Shown here one piece after another: positions 47,214 through 55,315 of a stretch of 64,000 bases of DNA. The notes under the pieces were generated by a model, which worked only from the letters and a program-made list of their open reading frames with translations, searched no databases and was not told the origin of the DNA. This stretch comes from Parapontixanthobacter aurantiacus (lineage in GTDB: Bacteria > Pseudomonadota > Alphaproteobacteria > Sphingomonadales > Sphingomonadaceae). Numbering within the stretch: position 1 is the first letter of the stretch; every line of letters begins with the position of its first letter. A program made the translations under genes and the position numbers. The stretch is from contig NZ_WTYW01000001.1 of the NCBI RefSeq assembly GCF_009827635.1, positions 204,001-268,000 on the forward strand, read 5' to 3'.

Positions 47214-47948
47214 CTATGGCCGGGTGCTGATGACCAGTCGATAACCGGCGTCGTAATTGTCCCGGCTTCGCAGATGACCATAGCTGCGGTCCCATTCCCC
47301 GGTCTCGAGGTCGTTCGACAAATGCTCCAGTCCCTTGTCCACATCCGTCAGCGCCCAGAATGAAGAGCTTCCCGACCTCATCCGCTCGTCCAGATAGGCT
47401 TCGGGTCGACGCCAATAGGCATAGAGAAAGCCGTCCGTGCAATCGTGCGGGATCAGGACGGGTTCGACCGCGACCGTGCCCAGCCATTCGGAATAGTCGG
47501 CCATGGCTGGCATGCGCAGGTCGTCCAGCTCGGCAAGCTCCGGCAAGTAGTCGGTGAGCCACGGGCGGCAGGCCGGGTCGAAGGTCAGCAGCACGATGGG
47601 GCCGCGCGTGACCCGCCTCATTTCGCGCAATCCTGCACCGATATCGGACCAGTGATGGACGGTGAGGATCGCCATAGCCGCGTCGAACGACCGGTCGTCG
47701 AAGGGGAGGTTCTCCGCGCAAGCCTGCACGCACGGGGCGGCGGATGGAGCGCGCTTGCGGATCATCTCGATCGACGGCTCGACCGCCGTAACCTCTCTGT
47801 CCGTCGGTTCGTAAGAGCCGGTCCCAGCACCGACGTTCAGGACGCTTCTGGCCGTTCCCAGCGCGCGATGAATCTGGTTCGCGATCCGGTCGTCCGGTCG
47901 CCGCAATGGCGCGTAGTTGATACCGATGGTGTCGTAACGTGCGGCCAT
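47214..47948 (-). CDS. Class I SAM-dependent methyltransferase
   Basis: A 244-residue methyltransferase with L-N-V-G-A-G-T-G-S-Y-E-P (motif I, about residues 38-48), V-E-P-S-I-E-M for the SAM ribose contact and N-L-P-F-D-D-R-S-F-D-A-A-M as motif IV, resembling methyltransferase type 11. No membrane or signal segment. ATG 47948 gives M-A-A-R-Y-D-T-I-G. It is unrelated in detail to the methyltransferase at 37556-38470. It is divergent from the enoyl-CoA hydratase gene and its acceptor is unknown. Confidence 0.82.
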   Translation of the reverse strand: MAARYDTIGINYAPLRRPDDRIANQIHRALGTARSVLNVGAGTGSYEPTDREVTAVEPSIEMIRKRAPSAAPCVQACAENLPFDDRSFDAAMAILTVHHWSDIGAGLREMRRVTRGPIVLLTFDPACRPWLTDYLPELAELDDLRMPAMADYSEWLGTVAVEPVLIPHDCTDGFLYAYWRRPEAYLDERMRSGSSSFWALTDVDKGLEHLSNDLETGEWDRSYGHLRSRDNYDAGYRLVISTRP

Positions 47949-48062
47949 GCGCGCGAAGGTAGATTGTTCGGCACGATCTCCGCAAGCTCGCTCGTTTCCT
48001 ACCCTCCTTCGACAGTCTATTCCGGGAAGCATGACGCTCGCCGCCACCTCCCTCCTGCTTCG

Positions 48063-48096
48063 CTCGAAAACCCGCCTGAGCGGGGGCGAGTTTTTT
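48063..48096 (+). terminator. Terminator-like hairpin upstream of the hydratase gene
   Basis: CTCG-aaaa-CCCGC pairs with GCGGG-gg-CGAG around CTGA and is followed by six T on the plus strand. No plus-strand gene precedes it: the gene to the left is on the minus strand and begins 115 bases away. It could end a short leader or small RNA, or act leftward as part of a repeat. Confidence 0.65.
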
Positions 48097-48101
48097 AGCC
48101 T

Positions 48102-48125
48102 CAGGACCGTGTTCCATCTGTTCCA
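48102..48125 (+). promoter_or_regulatory. Shared 24-base upstream motif, copy 2 (enoyl-CoA hydratase)
   Basis: CAGGACCGTGTTCCAT followed by CTGTTCCA: 23 of 24 bases equal the copy upstream of queE (4015-4038 on the minus strand). It starts 5 bases after the T run of the hairpin at 48063-48096 and ends 48 bases before the ATG of the hydratase gene, in the same orientation relative to the gene as at queE. Confidence 0.5.
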
Positions 48126-48173
48126 TATGGGCACGAAGTGTGCGAGGAACGGGACAAATGGAGGGAGGCGGCC

Positions 48174-49046
48174 ATGAAGGACTATAGCCAGATTACACTC
48201 GAAAAGACCGGGGCCATCGCGACGATCACGCTTGACCGGCCCGACCGGATGAATGCCTACACGCCCGTCATGATGGACGAGATCATCCGCGCAATGGACG
48301 ACGTCGATACTGACGACGCCATCCGGGCGGTCATCTTCACCGGTGCGGGCGATAAGGCCTTTTGCGCAGGCGCGGACCTGACGCCCGATGACGGCGCTTC
48401 GCCTTTTGCCAGCGCTGATGAGGTTGCGGACCTGTCGGACGAGCGGGTGCGCGATGGCGGCGGCCGCCTGACCCTGCGCCTTTTCCGCTCGACGAAGCCC
48501 CTCATTGCCGCCTGCAACGGAGTGGCAGTTGGCGTAGGCGCGACGATGCAGCTGGCGATGGACATGCGGCTGGCCTCGGACAATGCGCGCTACGGCTTCG
48601 TCTTCGCGCGGCGCGGGATCGTGCCGGAGGCCGCTTCGAGCTGGTTCCTGCCGCGGATCGTCGGGCTGCCCACGGCGCTCGAATGGTGCATGACGGGGCG
48701 CATCTTCCATGCGGGCGAAGCGCGCGAGGCCGGATTGGTGCGGTCGGTTCATGCGCCCGGCGAATTGCTCGGCGCGGCGCGGACGCTGGCGCTGGAGATC
48801 GCCGACAACACCTCCGCCGTGTCGGTCGCGATGACGCGCGCGATGCTCTGGCGCTTGTCGGCGACCGAACATCCGATGATGGCGCACCGGGTCGACAGCC
48901 GGGCGATCTATACGCTGTCGCGCGGCAAGGATGCGGTCGAGGGCGTGGCGAGCTTTCTGGAGAAGCGGCTGCCGGACTATCCGGGCAAGGTCGGCGAGGA
49001 CATGCCGGGCTTCTATCCCTGGTGGGAAGAGCCGGGTTACGAATGA
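48174..49046 (+). CDS. Enoyl-CoA hydratase/isomerase family protein
   Basis: A 290-residue crotonase-fold protein. T-L-D-R-P-D-R-M-N-A-Y opens the fold, F-C-A-G-A-D-L contributes the first oxyanion-hole region, A-C-N-G-V-A-V-G-V-G-A-T is the second, and E-A-A-S-S-W-F-L-P-R carries the catalytic glutamate region. Family members hydrate 2-enoyl-CoA or isomerise the double bond in beta-oxidation; the exact reaction is not readable. ATG 48174 has GGAGG 9 bases upstream. A MarR-type regulator gene follows 50 bases after. Confidence 0.88.
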   Translation: MKDYSQITLEKTGAIATITLDRPDRMNAYTPVMMDEIIRAMDDVDTDDAIRAVIFTGAGDKAFCAGADLTPDDGASPFASADEVADLSDERVRDGGGRLTLRLFRSTKPLIAACNGVAVGVGATMQLAMDMRLASDNARYGFVFARRGIVPEAASSWFLPRIVGLPTALEWCMTGRIFHAGEAREAGLVRSVHAPGELLGAARTLALEIADNTSAVSVAMTRAMLWRLSATEHPMMAHRVDSRAIYTLSRGKDAVEGVASFLEKRLPDYPGKVGEDMPGFYPWWEEPGYE

Positions 49047-49096
49047 GCGGCACGCGAACTTGCGCTTGCCCGGCGATCCGCTAGGGGGCTTGGCCT

Positions 49097-49558
49097 ATGA
49101 CCGAGCGCACCGGACCGTCCGAGCACCTGGAGGACTTCCTCCCCTATCAGCTGTCCGTGGCTTCCAACGCGGTCAGCGCCCGTATCGCGGAGCAGTATCG
49201 CAGCGAATTCGGCCTCAAGATGACCGAATGGCGCATCATGGCGGTGCTGGGCGATGGCGAACCGCTGACGCAGCGACGGCTGGTTGGGCTGACGCTGCTC
49301 GACAAGGTGGCGGTCAACCGGGCGTGCAAGGTGCTGGAAGATCGCGGATTGCTGTCGCGTGCGCCGAACCGGGAGGACGGGCGCAGTCACCTGCTGACGC
49401 TGAGCGAGACGGGCAAGGCGATCCACGCGCGCGTGATGCCGCTGGCAAGGGCAATCGAGAGCGAGCTGTTCGCGGAGTTCTCGAGCGAGGAACGCGCCCA
49501 GCTACATGCGCTGCTGAAGCGGATTCGCGCGCGCGCGACGGGGGAACCGGACGCATAG
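49097..49558 (+). CDS. MarR family transcriptional regulator
   Basis: A 153-residue winged-helix regulator. The recognition helix region is Q-R-R-L-V-G-L-T-L-L-D-K-V-A-V-N-R-A-C-K and the wing is S-R-A-P-N-R-E-D-G-R-S-H, with the D-x-R motif typical of MarR proteins. Helical segments at both ends would form the dimer interface. It follows the enoyl-CoA hydratase gene in the same direction and may regulate it or be autoregulated, responding to an unknown small ligand such as an acyl or aromatic compound. Confidence 0.9.
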   Translation: MTERTGPSEHLEDFLPYQLSVASNAVSARIAEQYRSEFGLKMTEWRIMAVLGDGEPLTQRRLVGLTLLDKVAVNRACKVLEDRGLLSRAPNREDGRSHLLTLSETGKAIHARVMPLARAIESELFAEFSSEERAQLHALLKRIRARATGEPDA

Positions 49559-49603
49559 GCTTCGCGTCGGGCGGGGGCAGTTCTCCGTTGCCGAAACGGA
49601 AGA

Positions 49604-49635
49604 CGGCCGGCCCCGCTTGGTGTCGGAGCCGGCCG
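49604..49635. terminator. GC-rich hairpin between convergent marR-type and tadC genes
   Basis: CGGCCGGC / GCCGGCCG (8 perfect pairs) with a 16-base loop sits 45 bases after the MarR-type gene stop and 39 bases after the tadC stop. It lacks a T run, so factor-independent termination is uncertain. Confidence 0.45.
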
Positions 49636-49674
49636 CCTGCCAGTGGCCTTGCGGACCGTTCGAAGGGGGTTTGC

Positions 49675-50670
49675 CTACCCTCCGAAGGCGTCCGCGATGG
49701 AACAGGCTGCCGGTCCGAGAATGACGATGAACAGGACGGGCAAGATGAACAGGATGAGCGGAATGGTCATGATCGCGGGCAGGCGCGCGGCCTTTTCCTC
49801 GGCGCGCATCATGCGCTCGTTGCGGAACTCGGCCGACAATACGCGCAGCGCGGCGGCAAGCGGGGTGCCGTAGCGTTCGGTCTGCACCATCGTCGTGACG
49901 ACGCCCTTCACGGCTTCGAGGTTCACGCGATAGGCAAGGTTGTCGAATGCCTGCTTGCGCTCATTGAGGAAGGACAGTTCGATCGAGGTGAGCGCGAATT
50001 CCTCACCCAGTTCGGGATAGGCACGGCCCAGTTCCTTCGCCACGCGGTTGAATGCGGCGTCGACGGTCAGACCGGCCTCGGCGCAGATGACCAGCAGGTC
50101 GAGCGCGTCGGGCAGGCCCTTGCGAATGGCGTCGGTCCGCTTGTTGGCGATGTTCTTGAGGTAGGTTTCCGGGCCCTTGTAACCGGCTATCACCATGGCG
50201 GCGAAGGCCATGAAGCGCTTGAAGTCGCCCCACGCCGGGAACATGTCGAACACGTAGAGCGCGAGGCCTGCTGTGATACCGAGGACGAGCGGCGCGATGA
50301 TGCGCACGCCGATGACGATGACGGCAAGGTCCTTGTTGCGGATACCCGCATAGGCGAGCTTCTGCTGGATGTCCTTGATCTGGCTGTCCTGGAGGACTTT
50401 CAGATTGGCAAGGGTTTCCTTGACCTTCTCGGTCGTGTCGGTCTTGCGCGTGATCCGCTGGCGCTTCTTCGCCGTAGAGGTGACGATGCCCGCCTTCAAT
50501 TCCTCGCGGCGGTTGTTGAGGGACTTGACCCGCTTTGCCATCGGGTCCTTGACCGTGACCGCGGCATAGATGGCGAGCATGACGGCGAAGGCGGCGATGC
50601 CGGCAAGAATGCTGCCGACCATGATGACGTCGACGCCGAGCAGCGTGGGTCCTGTAGCTTGAGGTTCCAT
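49675..50670 (-). CDS. tadC: Tad pilus assembly membrane protein TadC
   Basis: A 331-residue inner-membrane platform protein of the Tad (Flp) type IV pilus machine. The T2SSF domain (about 180-310) has L-P-D-A-L-D-L-L-V-I-C-A-E-A-G-L-T-V-D-A-A-F and T-E-R-Y-G-T-P-L-A-A-A-L-R. Hydrophobic segments lie near residues 18-38, 113-130, 140-160 and 300-325. It pairs with TadB and receives the force of the TadA ATPase, which is not encoded in this cluster. Last gene of the operon. Confidence 0.92.
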   Translation of the reverse strand: MEPQATGPTLLGVDVIMVGSILAGIAAFAVMLAIYAAVTVKDPMAKRVKSLNNRREELKAGIVTSTAKKRQRITRKTDTTEKVKETLANLKVLQDSQIKDIQQKLAYAGIRNKDLAVIVIGVRIIAPLVLGITAGLALYVFDMFPAWGDFKRFMAFAAMVIAGYKGPETYLKNIANKRTDAIRKGLPDALDLLVICAEAGLTVDAAFNRVAKELGRAYPELGEEFALTSIELSFLNERKQAFDNLAYRVNLEAVKGVVTTMVQTERYGTPLAAALRVLSAEFRNERMMRAEEKAARLPAIMTIPLILFILPVLFIVILGPAACSIADAFGG

Positions 50671-50688
50671 GGCTATCCTATCCCCCGG

Positions 50689-51660
50689 TCAGATTTCGAA
50701 GCTGACCATCTTGGCCATGATGAAGGCACCGATGCACATCCAGATGAAGCCTCCGATGCCGACGATGATGAGGCGGTCGTCCGTGAAGAAACCGTTGAGG
50801 TAGCCCGGATTGATCCACCAGATCATCGTGAAGACGACGAAGGGCAGGGCACCGACGATATAGGCCGAGGCTTTCGATTCCGAACTCATCGCGCGGATCT
50901 TCAGTTTCATCTGGGCACGCTTGCGCAGCACGTCGGCAAGGTTCGAGAGCGTTTCCGCCAGGTTACCACCGGTTTCGCGCTGGATCGCTAGGGTGATGCA
51001 GAAGAAGTTGAACTCCGGAATGCCGAGACGATCGCCGGTTTCCTGAAGGGATTCCTCCATCGTGCGACCGATCTTGATGCGCTCGACGATGCCGCGGAAT
51101 TCCTCCCCGACCGGGCCGGGCACTTCCTGCGCGACCACCGACAGCGTTTCGGTGACCGGCAAACCTGAGCGAAGGCCGCGGACGAGCAGTTCGATGCCGT
51201 CGGGAAACTTGACCGTAAAGGCATTCGTGCGCCGCTTGACGAGGTAACCCACCACGAGATGCGGAAGGCCCGCACCGATGATGAGACCTACGGCGAGCGA
51301 AAGCGGCAGCGATCCGGTCTTCAGGAACATCACAATCGCAACCAGCAGCAAGAGGCCGAGCGAAGCATAGAAATACTGGCTGACCGTCCAGTTCTTGCCT
51401 GTCCGGTCGAGGCGCATGGCGAGCGCCTCCTTGCGGGATTTCGATCCCGCGGCGTAGTTCAGGCGCGGTCGACGCGAGGCGATCGCCTTTTTCAGCTGAG
51501 ATTCGACTTTTGCGTCCGCACTTTCAGAGTGGCGATAGCGGACCGCCTGCAACCGGCGCTGCGTCGTTTTGGACGCAGAGGAACCTGCCAGCAGCACGTA
51601 GAGCACGCTCAAGACGGCGAAGGCCCCGATCGCGATCACACCTGTTTCCATCATGCCCAT
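50689..51660 (-). CDS. tadB: Tad pilus assembly membrane protein TadB
   Basis: A 323-residue platform protein with an N-terminal membrane helix, then the T2SSF domain with P-D-G-I-E-L-L-V-R-G-L-R-S-G and E-T-G-G-N-L-A-E-T-L-S-N-L-A, and C-terminal helices. It lies 18 bases upstream of tadC. In Caulobacter-type loci the ATPase gene cpaF/tadA precedes tadB; here only a 91-base gap with a hairpin separates tadB from cpaE. Confidence 0.92.
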   Translation of the reverse strand: MGMMETGVIAIGAFAVLSVLYVLLAGSSASKTTQRRLQAVRYRHSESADAKVESQLKKAIASRRPRLNYAAGSKSRKEALAMRLDRTGKNWTVSQYFYASLGLLLLVAIVMFLKTGSLPLSLAVGLIIGAGLPHLVVGYLVKRRTNAFTVKFPDGIELLVRGLRSGLPVTETLSVVAQEVPGPVGEEFRGIVERIKIGRTMEESLQETGDRLGIPEFNFFCITLAIQRETGGNLAETLSNLADVLRKRAQMKLKIRAMSSESKASAYIVGALPFVVFTMIWWINPGYLNGFFTDDRLIIVGIGGFIWMCIGAFIMAKMVSFEI

Positions 51661-51699
51661 TATCTGCTCCGCTTATTCTTAATGATCTTCGGGAGGGCG

Positions 51700-51734
51700 G
51701 CCGCTGCGAGCAACCATTGGTCCATCGCAGCGGC
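51700..51734. other. Strong hairpin between cpaE and tadB
   Basis: GCCGCTGCGA (51700-51709) and TCGCAGCGGC (51725-51734) form a perfect 10-bp stem around 15 bases. On the transcribed minus strand it is not followed by a T run, so it may be a processing site or partial terminator. It occupies the place where the tadA/cpaF gene would be expected. Confidence 0.6.
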
Positions 51735-51751
51735 GCATTTTCCCGACGGGC

Positions 51752-53029
51752 TCAGGCGTTGGCTTTCGCCGGCTTGTCCTTCTTCGCCATGAGCGACTTG
51801 ATGTCGAAGGTGCCGAGCAGCGACTTCTTGCCGTCGGTCTCGCCATCGCCATCGTCGCCGCCCGAACCGAGGATGTGCTCGGCGATCTTGTTCATGACCC
51901 CGGTTGCCTTGCTCGAAGCGTTCGCCTGGGCGAAGGTCTGACCGAGCTTGGCCGAATTGGCGGCCGCTTTCTGATCGAACGGGATCGAGAAATCGACCTT
52001 GCGCTCGATCGACGCCTCGAAATCCGCCTTGCTGATTTCCGACGAAGCGGGCGCGACCTTGTTCGCGACGACGACCGGCATGGCGTGCGCGGCATTCGTC
52101 TTAAGCCAAGACAGGATGCGGATCGTGTCGCGCGCCGAAGCGAGCGTCATGTCGCAGGCGACGATCGTCACGTTCACGTCGTTGAGCAGATGCGGGAAGT
52201 TGATCAGCATGTTGCGTGGCATGTCGATCATCGTCATCTCGAACGCCTGCCGGAACTCTTCCTCCAGCTGAAGGAAGGCAGCGCCGTCCGTCATCAGCGG
52301 GACGTTGATCGGTGCCTCTGCCGACAGGATCGACAGATTGTCGTTCGCGCGGATCATGGCTCGTTCGATGAACAGACCGTCGATGCGGCTCGGATTGTCT
52401 ATGGCGTCAGTGAGACCGCGACCGGGCTCCAGATCGAGCGCCAGCGCACCCGTTCCGAAATGAATGTCGAGATCGAGAAGCGCCGTCGGCAGATTGTGCT
52501 TCGTGCTGAAGATGTGGCTCAGCGAAGTCGCCAGCATCGACGCGCCCACGCCGCCCCTCGTGCCGATGACGGCGGTCGAGATGTGGCGCTTGGCCGAGTC
52601 GGGATCGCTTGCCTTGGGCGCTGCGAAGACGGCTTGCGCCTGGTTGAGCGCATCGCGCAACTGGCTCGCCGAAAGCGGCTTCAGCAGGTAATCGTGGATG
52701 CCGCTGGCGAGCAGGTCGCGATAGAGGCGAACGTCGTTGACCTGGCCTATGGCGATGACGACCGTTCCCGGTTCGCACACTTCGGCAAGGGCATTGATGT
52801 CGTTGAGCGGGTCGCCGCTTTCGGACAGATCCACCATCAGGATGTTGGGACTCGCCGAAACGGAGAGCGACTGGATCGCGTTGCGCAGACCGCCCTTGTT
52901 GCACTTCTCAGGCTGCCAGCCCAGTTCGATGACGACCGGGCGCAGCTCATCGAGAGCGGTTTCGTCGCAGATGAACGCTGCGAACGGATCGCGGCCACCG
53001 TTCGGGCCAGGTTTCCATTGTGTAGACAT
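51752..53029 (-). CDS. cpaE: CpaE/TadZ pilus localisation ATPase-like protein
   Basis: A 425-residue protein of the CpaE/TadZ family, which targets the Tad pilus machine to the cell pole. The first 130 residues resemble a receiver domain without the usual phosphorylation set. The ParA/MinD-like domain follows with I-G-T-R-G-G-V-G-A-S-M, a deviant Walker A in which the lysines of MinD are missing, as in other members of this family. I preferred ATG 53029, one base beyond the cpaD stop codon; GGTGG lies upstream. A C-terminal acidic and glycine-rich tract (G-G-D-D-G-D-G-E-T-D-G-K) precedes a lysine-rich end. Confidence 0.92.
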   Translation of the reverse strand: MSTQWKPGPNGGRDPFAAFICDETALDELRPVVIELGWQPEKCNKGGLRNAIQSLSVSASPNILMVDLSESGDPLNDINALAEVCEPGTVVIAIGQVNDVRLYRDLLASGIHDYLLKPLSASQLRDALNQAQAVFAAPKASDPDSAKRHISTAVIGTRGGVGASMLATSLSHIFSTKHNLPTALLDLDIHFGTGALALDLEPGRGLTDAIDNPSRIDGLFIERAMIRANDNLSILSAEAPINVPLMTDGAAFLQLEEEFRQAFEMTMIDMPRNMLINFPHLLNDVNVTIVACDMTLASARDTIRILSWLKTNAAHAMPVVVANKVAPASSEISKADFEASIERKVDFSIPFDQKAAANSAKLGQTFAQANASSKATGVMNKIAEHILGSGGDDGDGETDGKKSLLGTFDIKSLMAKKDKPAKANA

Positions 53030-53030
53030 C

Positions 53031-53675
53031 TTAGTTTCCACCCGTTGAGTTAGCCTTGACGCCGCCGGTGCCGGTCGGTGCCTGATCGCGATAAGTGTCG
53101 ATCGCCTTCGTCGCGCTCATCACCACCGTCTCGCCGGTGCCTTCCTGACCCTTGATGAGGTCCTCGGGATTGGCGATCATGGCCGCGAGATTGCTGTTGT
53201 TCGCGCATCCGTAATTCGGGCTCGATGCGTTGTTGTAGTTCATCGACGATTTGGCCGACCAGTTCGGGCAGTCGGGGACGTAAGCGGTCGAACGGGTGAT
53301 GACGACGCGCGCCTGTCCCGCATTGACCGCACCGGCCGTGACCGGCGATCCTTCGCTGATGAGGATGCCCCGTCGCCCGGCAAGCTCGGCAATCGCTTCG
53401 CGGGTCGCCATGTTCGCCATCGGGTCGTCGATCGAGACGCGGTCGCCGTAGCGAAGGTCCATCGAATCGAACCAGTCGTTGAGGCGCTGCTGTTCGTATA
53501 CGGACAGACCGCTGGCGCTGGTGTCGACGTCGAAGACGATGTTTTCGCGTTCGACCACCGGCTGGTTGGTGCTGTAAAGCGAGCGTTCGGTCGGCATTCC
53601 GCCGCAGGCGGAAAGCGCGAGGACGAGGCACAGCGCCGCTGCGCCTGTCATCGATTGTTTGGCAGTAAGGCGCAT
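53031..53675 (-). CDS. cpaD: CpaD pilus biogenesis lipoprotein
   Basis: A 214-residue lipoprotein: signal L-C-L-V-L-A-L-S-A-C with the lipid-modified Cys24, then the CpaD domain including D-W-F-D-S-M-D-L-R-Y-G-D-R and C-P-N-W-S near the C-terminus with N-Y-G-C-A-N-N-S-N-L-A, the hallmark end of the family. It acts at the outer membrane, probably helping the secretin CpaC. It begins 3 bases after the secretin stop, and a glycine/threonine-rich tail ends the protein. Confidence 0.92.
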   Translation of the reverse strand: MRLTAKQSMTGAAALCLVLALSACGGMPTERSLYSTNQPVVERENIVFDVDTSASGLSVYEQQRLNDWFDSMDLRYGDRVSIDDPMANMATREAIAELAGRRGILISEGSPVTAGAVNAGQARVVITRSTAYVPDCPNWSAKSSMNYNNASSPNYGCANNSNLAAMIANPEDLIKGQEGTGETVVMSATKAIDTYRDQAPTGTGGVKANSTGGN

Positions 53676-53678
53676 GTC

Positions 53679-55253
53679 TTATTCCCCTTCCGAATTGAAG
53701 CTGAAGCCCGGCTTGATTGCCTCGGCGCGGCGTTCGGTGCGCCCCTTGCGATCACCGCCACGTTCCTCGCCATCGTTGTGCGAGATGCGCGGATCGGTCG
53801 GCCCTTCGCCCGCGACGGTCGGCCCCGGGCGGGTCGCGCCGCTGACGCCGTCGTGATCGCGGAACAGCAATTGCTGCTGCAGGAAGTTCGGCGACTGGTA
53901 ACCGTCGGTCGGCAGCTTGATGCGGCTCGCATCGACCGGCTTCACGAGATAGGGCGTGACGATGATGACCAGTTCGGTCTCGCCCCGCTGGAAGCTGGAG
54001 GAGCGGAACAGGTTTCCGATGATCGGAATGTCGCCCGCACCCGGCGCCTTGTTGATCGTGTTCTGAGCGTTCGTGGACATCAGGCCGGCAATCATGAAGC
54101 TCTGACCCGAACCCAGTTCGATGGTCGTTTCAGCTCGGCGGATCGTAAGCGCGGGGATATTGAAGCCGTCCACGACCACGGCACCCTGGCTCGACAATTC
54201 CGAAACTTCCGGACGGACACGCATCGAAATGCGGCCATTGGCGAGGACGGTCGGCGTGTAAGCGAGGCTGACGCCGAACTTCTTGTACTGGATCGACGTC
54301 GTGCCGAGCCCGCTGCTCAACGGGATCGGGAACTCGCCGCCAGCCAGGAAGTCGGCTGTCTCGCCGGACAGCGCCGTCAGGTTCGGTTCGGAGAGCGTCG
54401 TGACGAGACCATTGCGCTCGGCAAGGTCGAATGCTCCGAGGAGGTCGAGTCCGAGGAACTCGCCGAGGAAGCCGAGCGTCGTTCCGTTTCCGATGGCGTC
54501 GATTGCGGTGCCGGGAACTTCCGTCCCGTCTGGTAGAACACCTACCGTCTTTCCGAGGCCGTTACCCACGCCCAGCGGACCGCCGGTGTTGAACTCGTTG
54601 CTGATGGCGCGGCCCGTGCCGACCCCGAAGCGGAACCCGCTCGTGCCGTCGATCGTGCTGAGGTTTCCGCCGATTTCGCGAACGAGGCTGCGGCTGACTT
54701 CGGCGAACTTGACGCGCAGGTTGACCTGCAGCGGCGTTGCCATCTTCAGTCGACTGATGACGTTCATCTCGTTGCCAACGAAGGCTTCGACGAGGCGTTG
54801 CGCTTCGGCTGCATCTTCAGGAGCGGCGACAGTGCCCGTCAGGAGGACGGTGTTCGTTCCCATCGTCGCGACCGAAACTTTCGCTTCGGGCATGGCGAGG
54901 GCAAGCATCTGATCGATGCTGGAGATGTTTGAACCGACGCGGACGTTGGCGGACCAAATGATGTCGCCCGCGGCGTTACTAGCATAAAGCGTCGTTTCGC
55001 CGCCGGACTTGCCAAAGATGTAAAGCTGCTGGCGCGACTTGACCTGAACATCGGCAATCGCGTCATTGGCGACGAAGATATCGGTCATCGATCCGGGTAC
55101 GCTGATGAGCTGGCCCTTGCCGATCGACAGGACTACGTCCTGCGAGGGCTCGACGACCGACTGGGCGACCGCTGCCGGAGCGACGGCGACGCTTGCCAGC
55201 GAACCGATGGCGGCACTCGCCAGCAGCAGGGTAGCGGTAAAACGGGTTTTCAT
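53679..55253 (-). CDS. cpaC: CpaC/RcpA pilus secretin
   Basis: A 524-residue secretin forming the outer-membrane channel of the Tad pilus. From ATG 55253 there is a signal peptide (L-L-L-A-S-A-A-I-G-S-L-A-S-V-A-V-A), a pilus N-domain with I-S-V-P-G-S-M-T-D-I-F-V-A, a BON-like segment (T-V-L-L-T-G-T-V-A-A-P-E-D-A) and the secretin domain (T-A-L-S-G-E-T-A-D-F-L-A-G-G-E-F-P-I-P and D-I-P-I-I-G-N-L-F-R-S-S). GAGGGG precedes the start. An acidic/arginine-rich extension of about 60 residues follows the secretin core. Confidence 0.94.
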   Translation of the reverse strand: MKTRFTATLLLASAAIGSLASVAVAPAAVAQSVVEPSQDVVLSIGKGQLISVPGSMTDIFVANDAIADVQVKSRQQLYIFGKSGGETTLYASNAAGDIIWSANVRVGSNISSIDQMLALAMPEAKVSVATMGTNTVLLTGTVAAPEDAAEAQRLVEAFVGNEMNVISRLKMATPLQVNLRVKFAEVSRSLVREIGGNLSTIDGTSGFRFGVGTGRAISNEFNTGGPLGVGNGLGKTVGVLPDGTEVPGTAIDAIGNGTTLGFLGEFLGLDLLGAFDLAERNGLVTTLSEPNLTALSGETADFLAGGEFPIPLSSGLGTTSIQYKKFGVSLAYTPTVLANGRISMRVRPEVSELSSQGAVVVDGFNIPALTIRRAETTIELGSGQSFMIAGLMSTNAQNTINKAPGAGDIPIIGNLFRSSSFQRGETELVIIVTPYLVKPVDASRIKLPTDGYQSPNFLQQQLLFRDHDGVSGATRPGPTVAGEGPTDPRISHNDGEERGGDRKGRTERRAEAIKPGFSFNSEGE

Positions 55254-55315
55254 TTTCTTGCCCCTCGAAATGTCTTTTTCGCGTGCTTGTCTCTTTATGT
55301 TTGCGATGCGCATGC

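Noticed and set aside
48931-50991. Plus-strand open frame running through the marR-type, tadC and tadB genes
   Set aside because: Out of frame with the MarR-type gene and antisense to the pilus genes, and it mixes unrelated low-complexity sequence.
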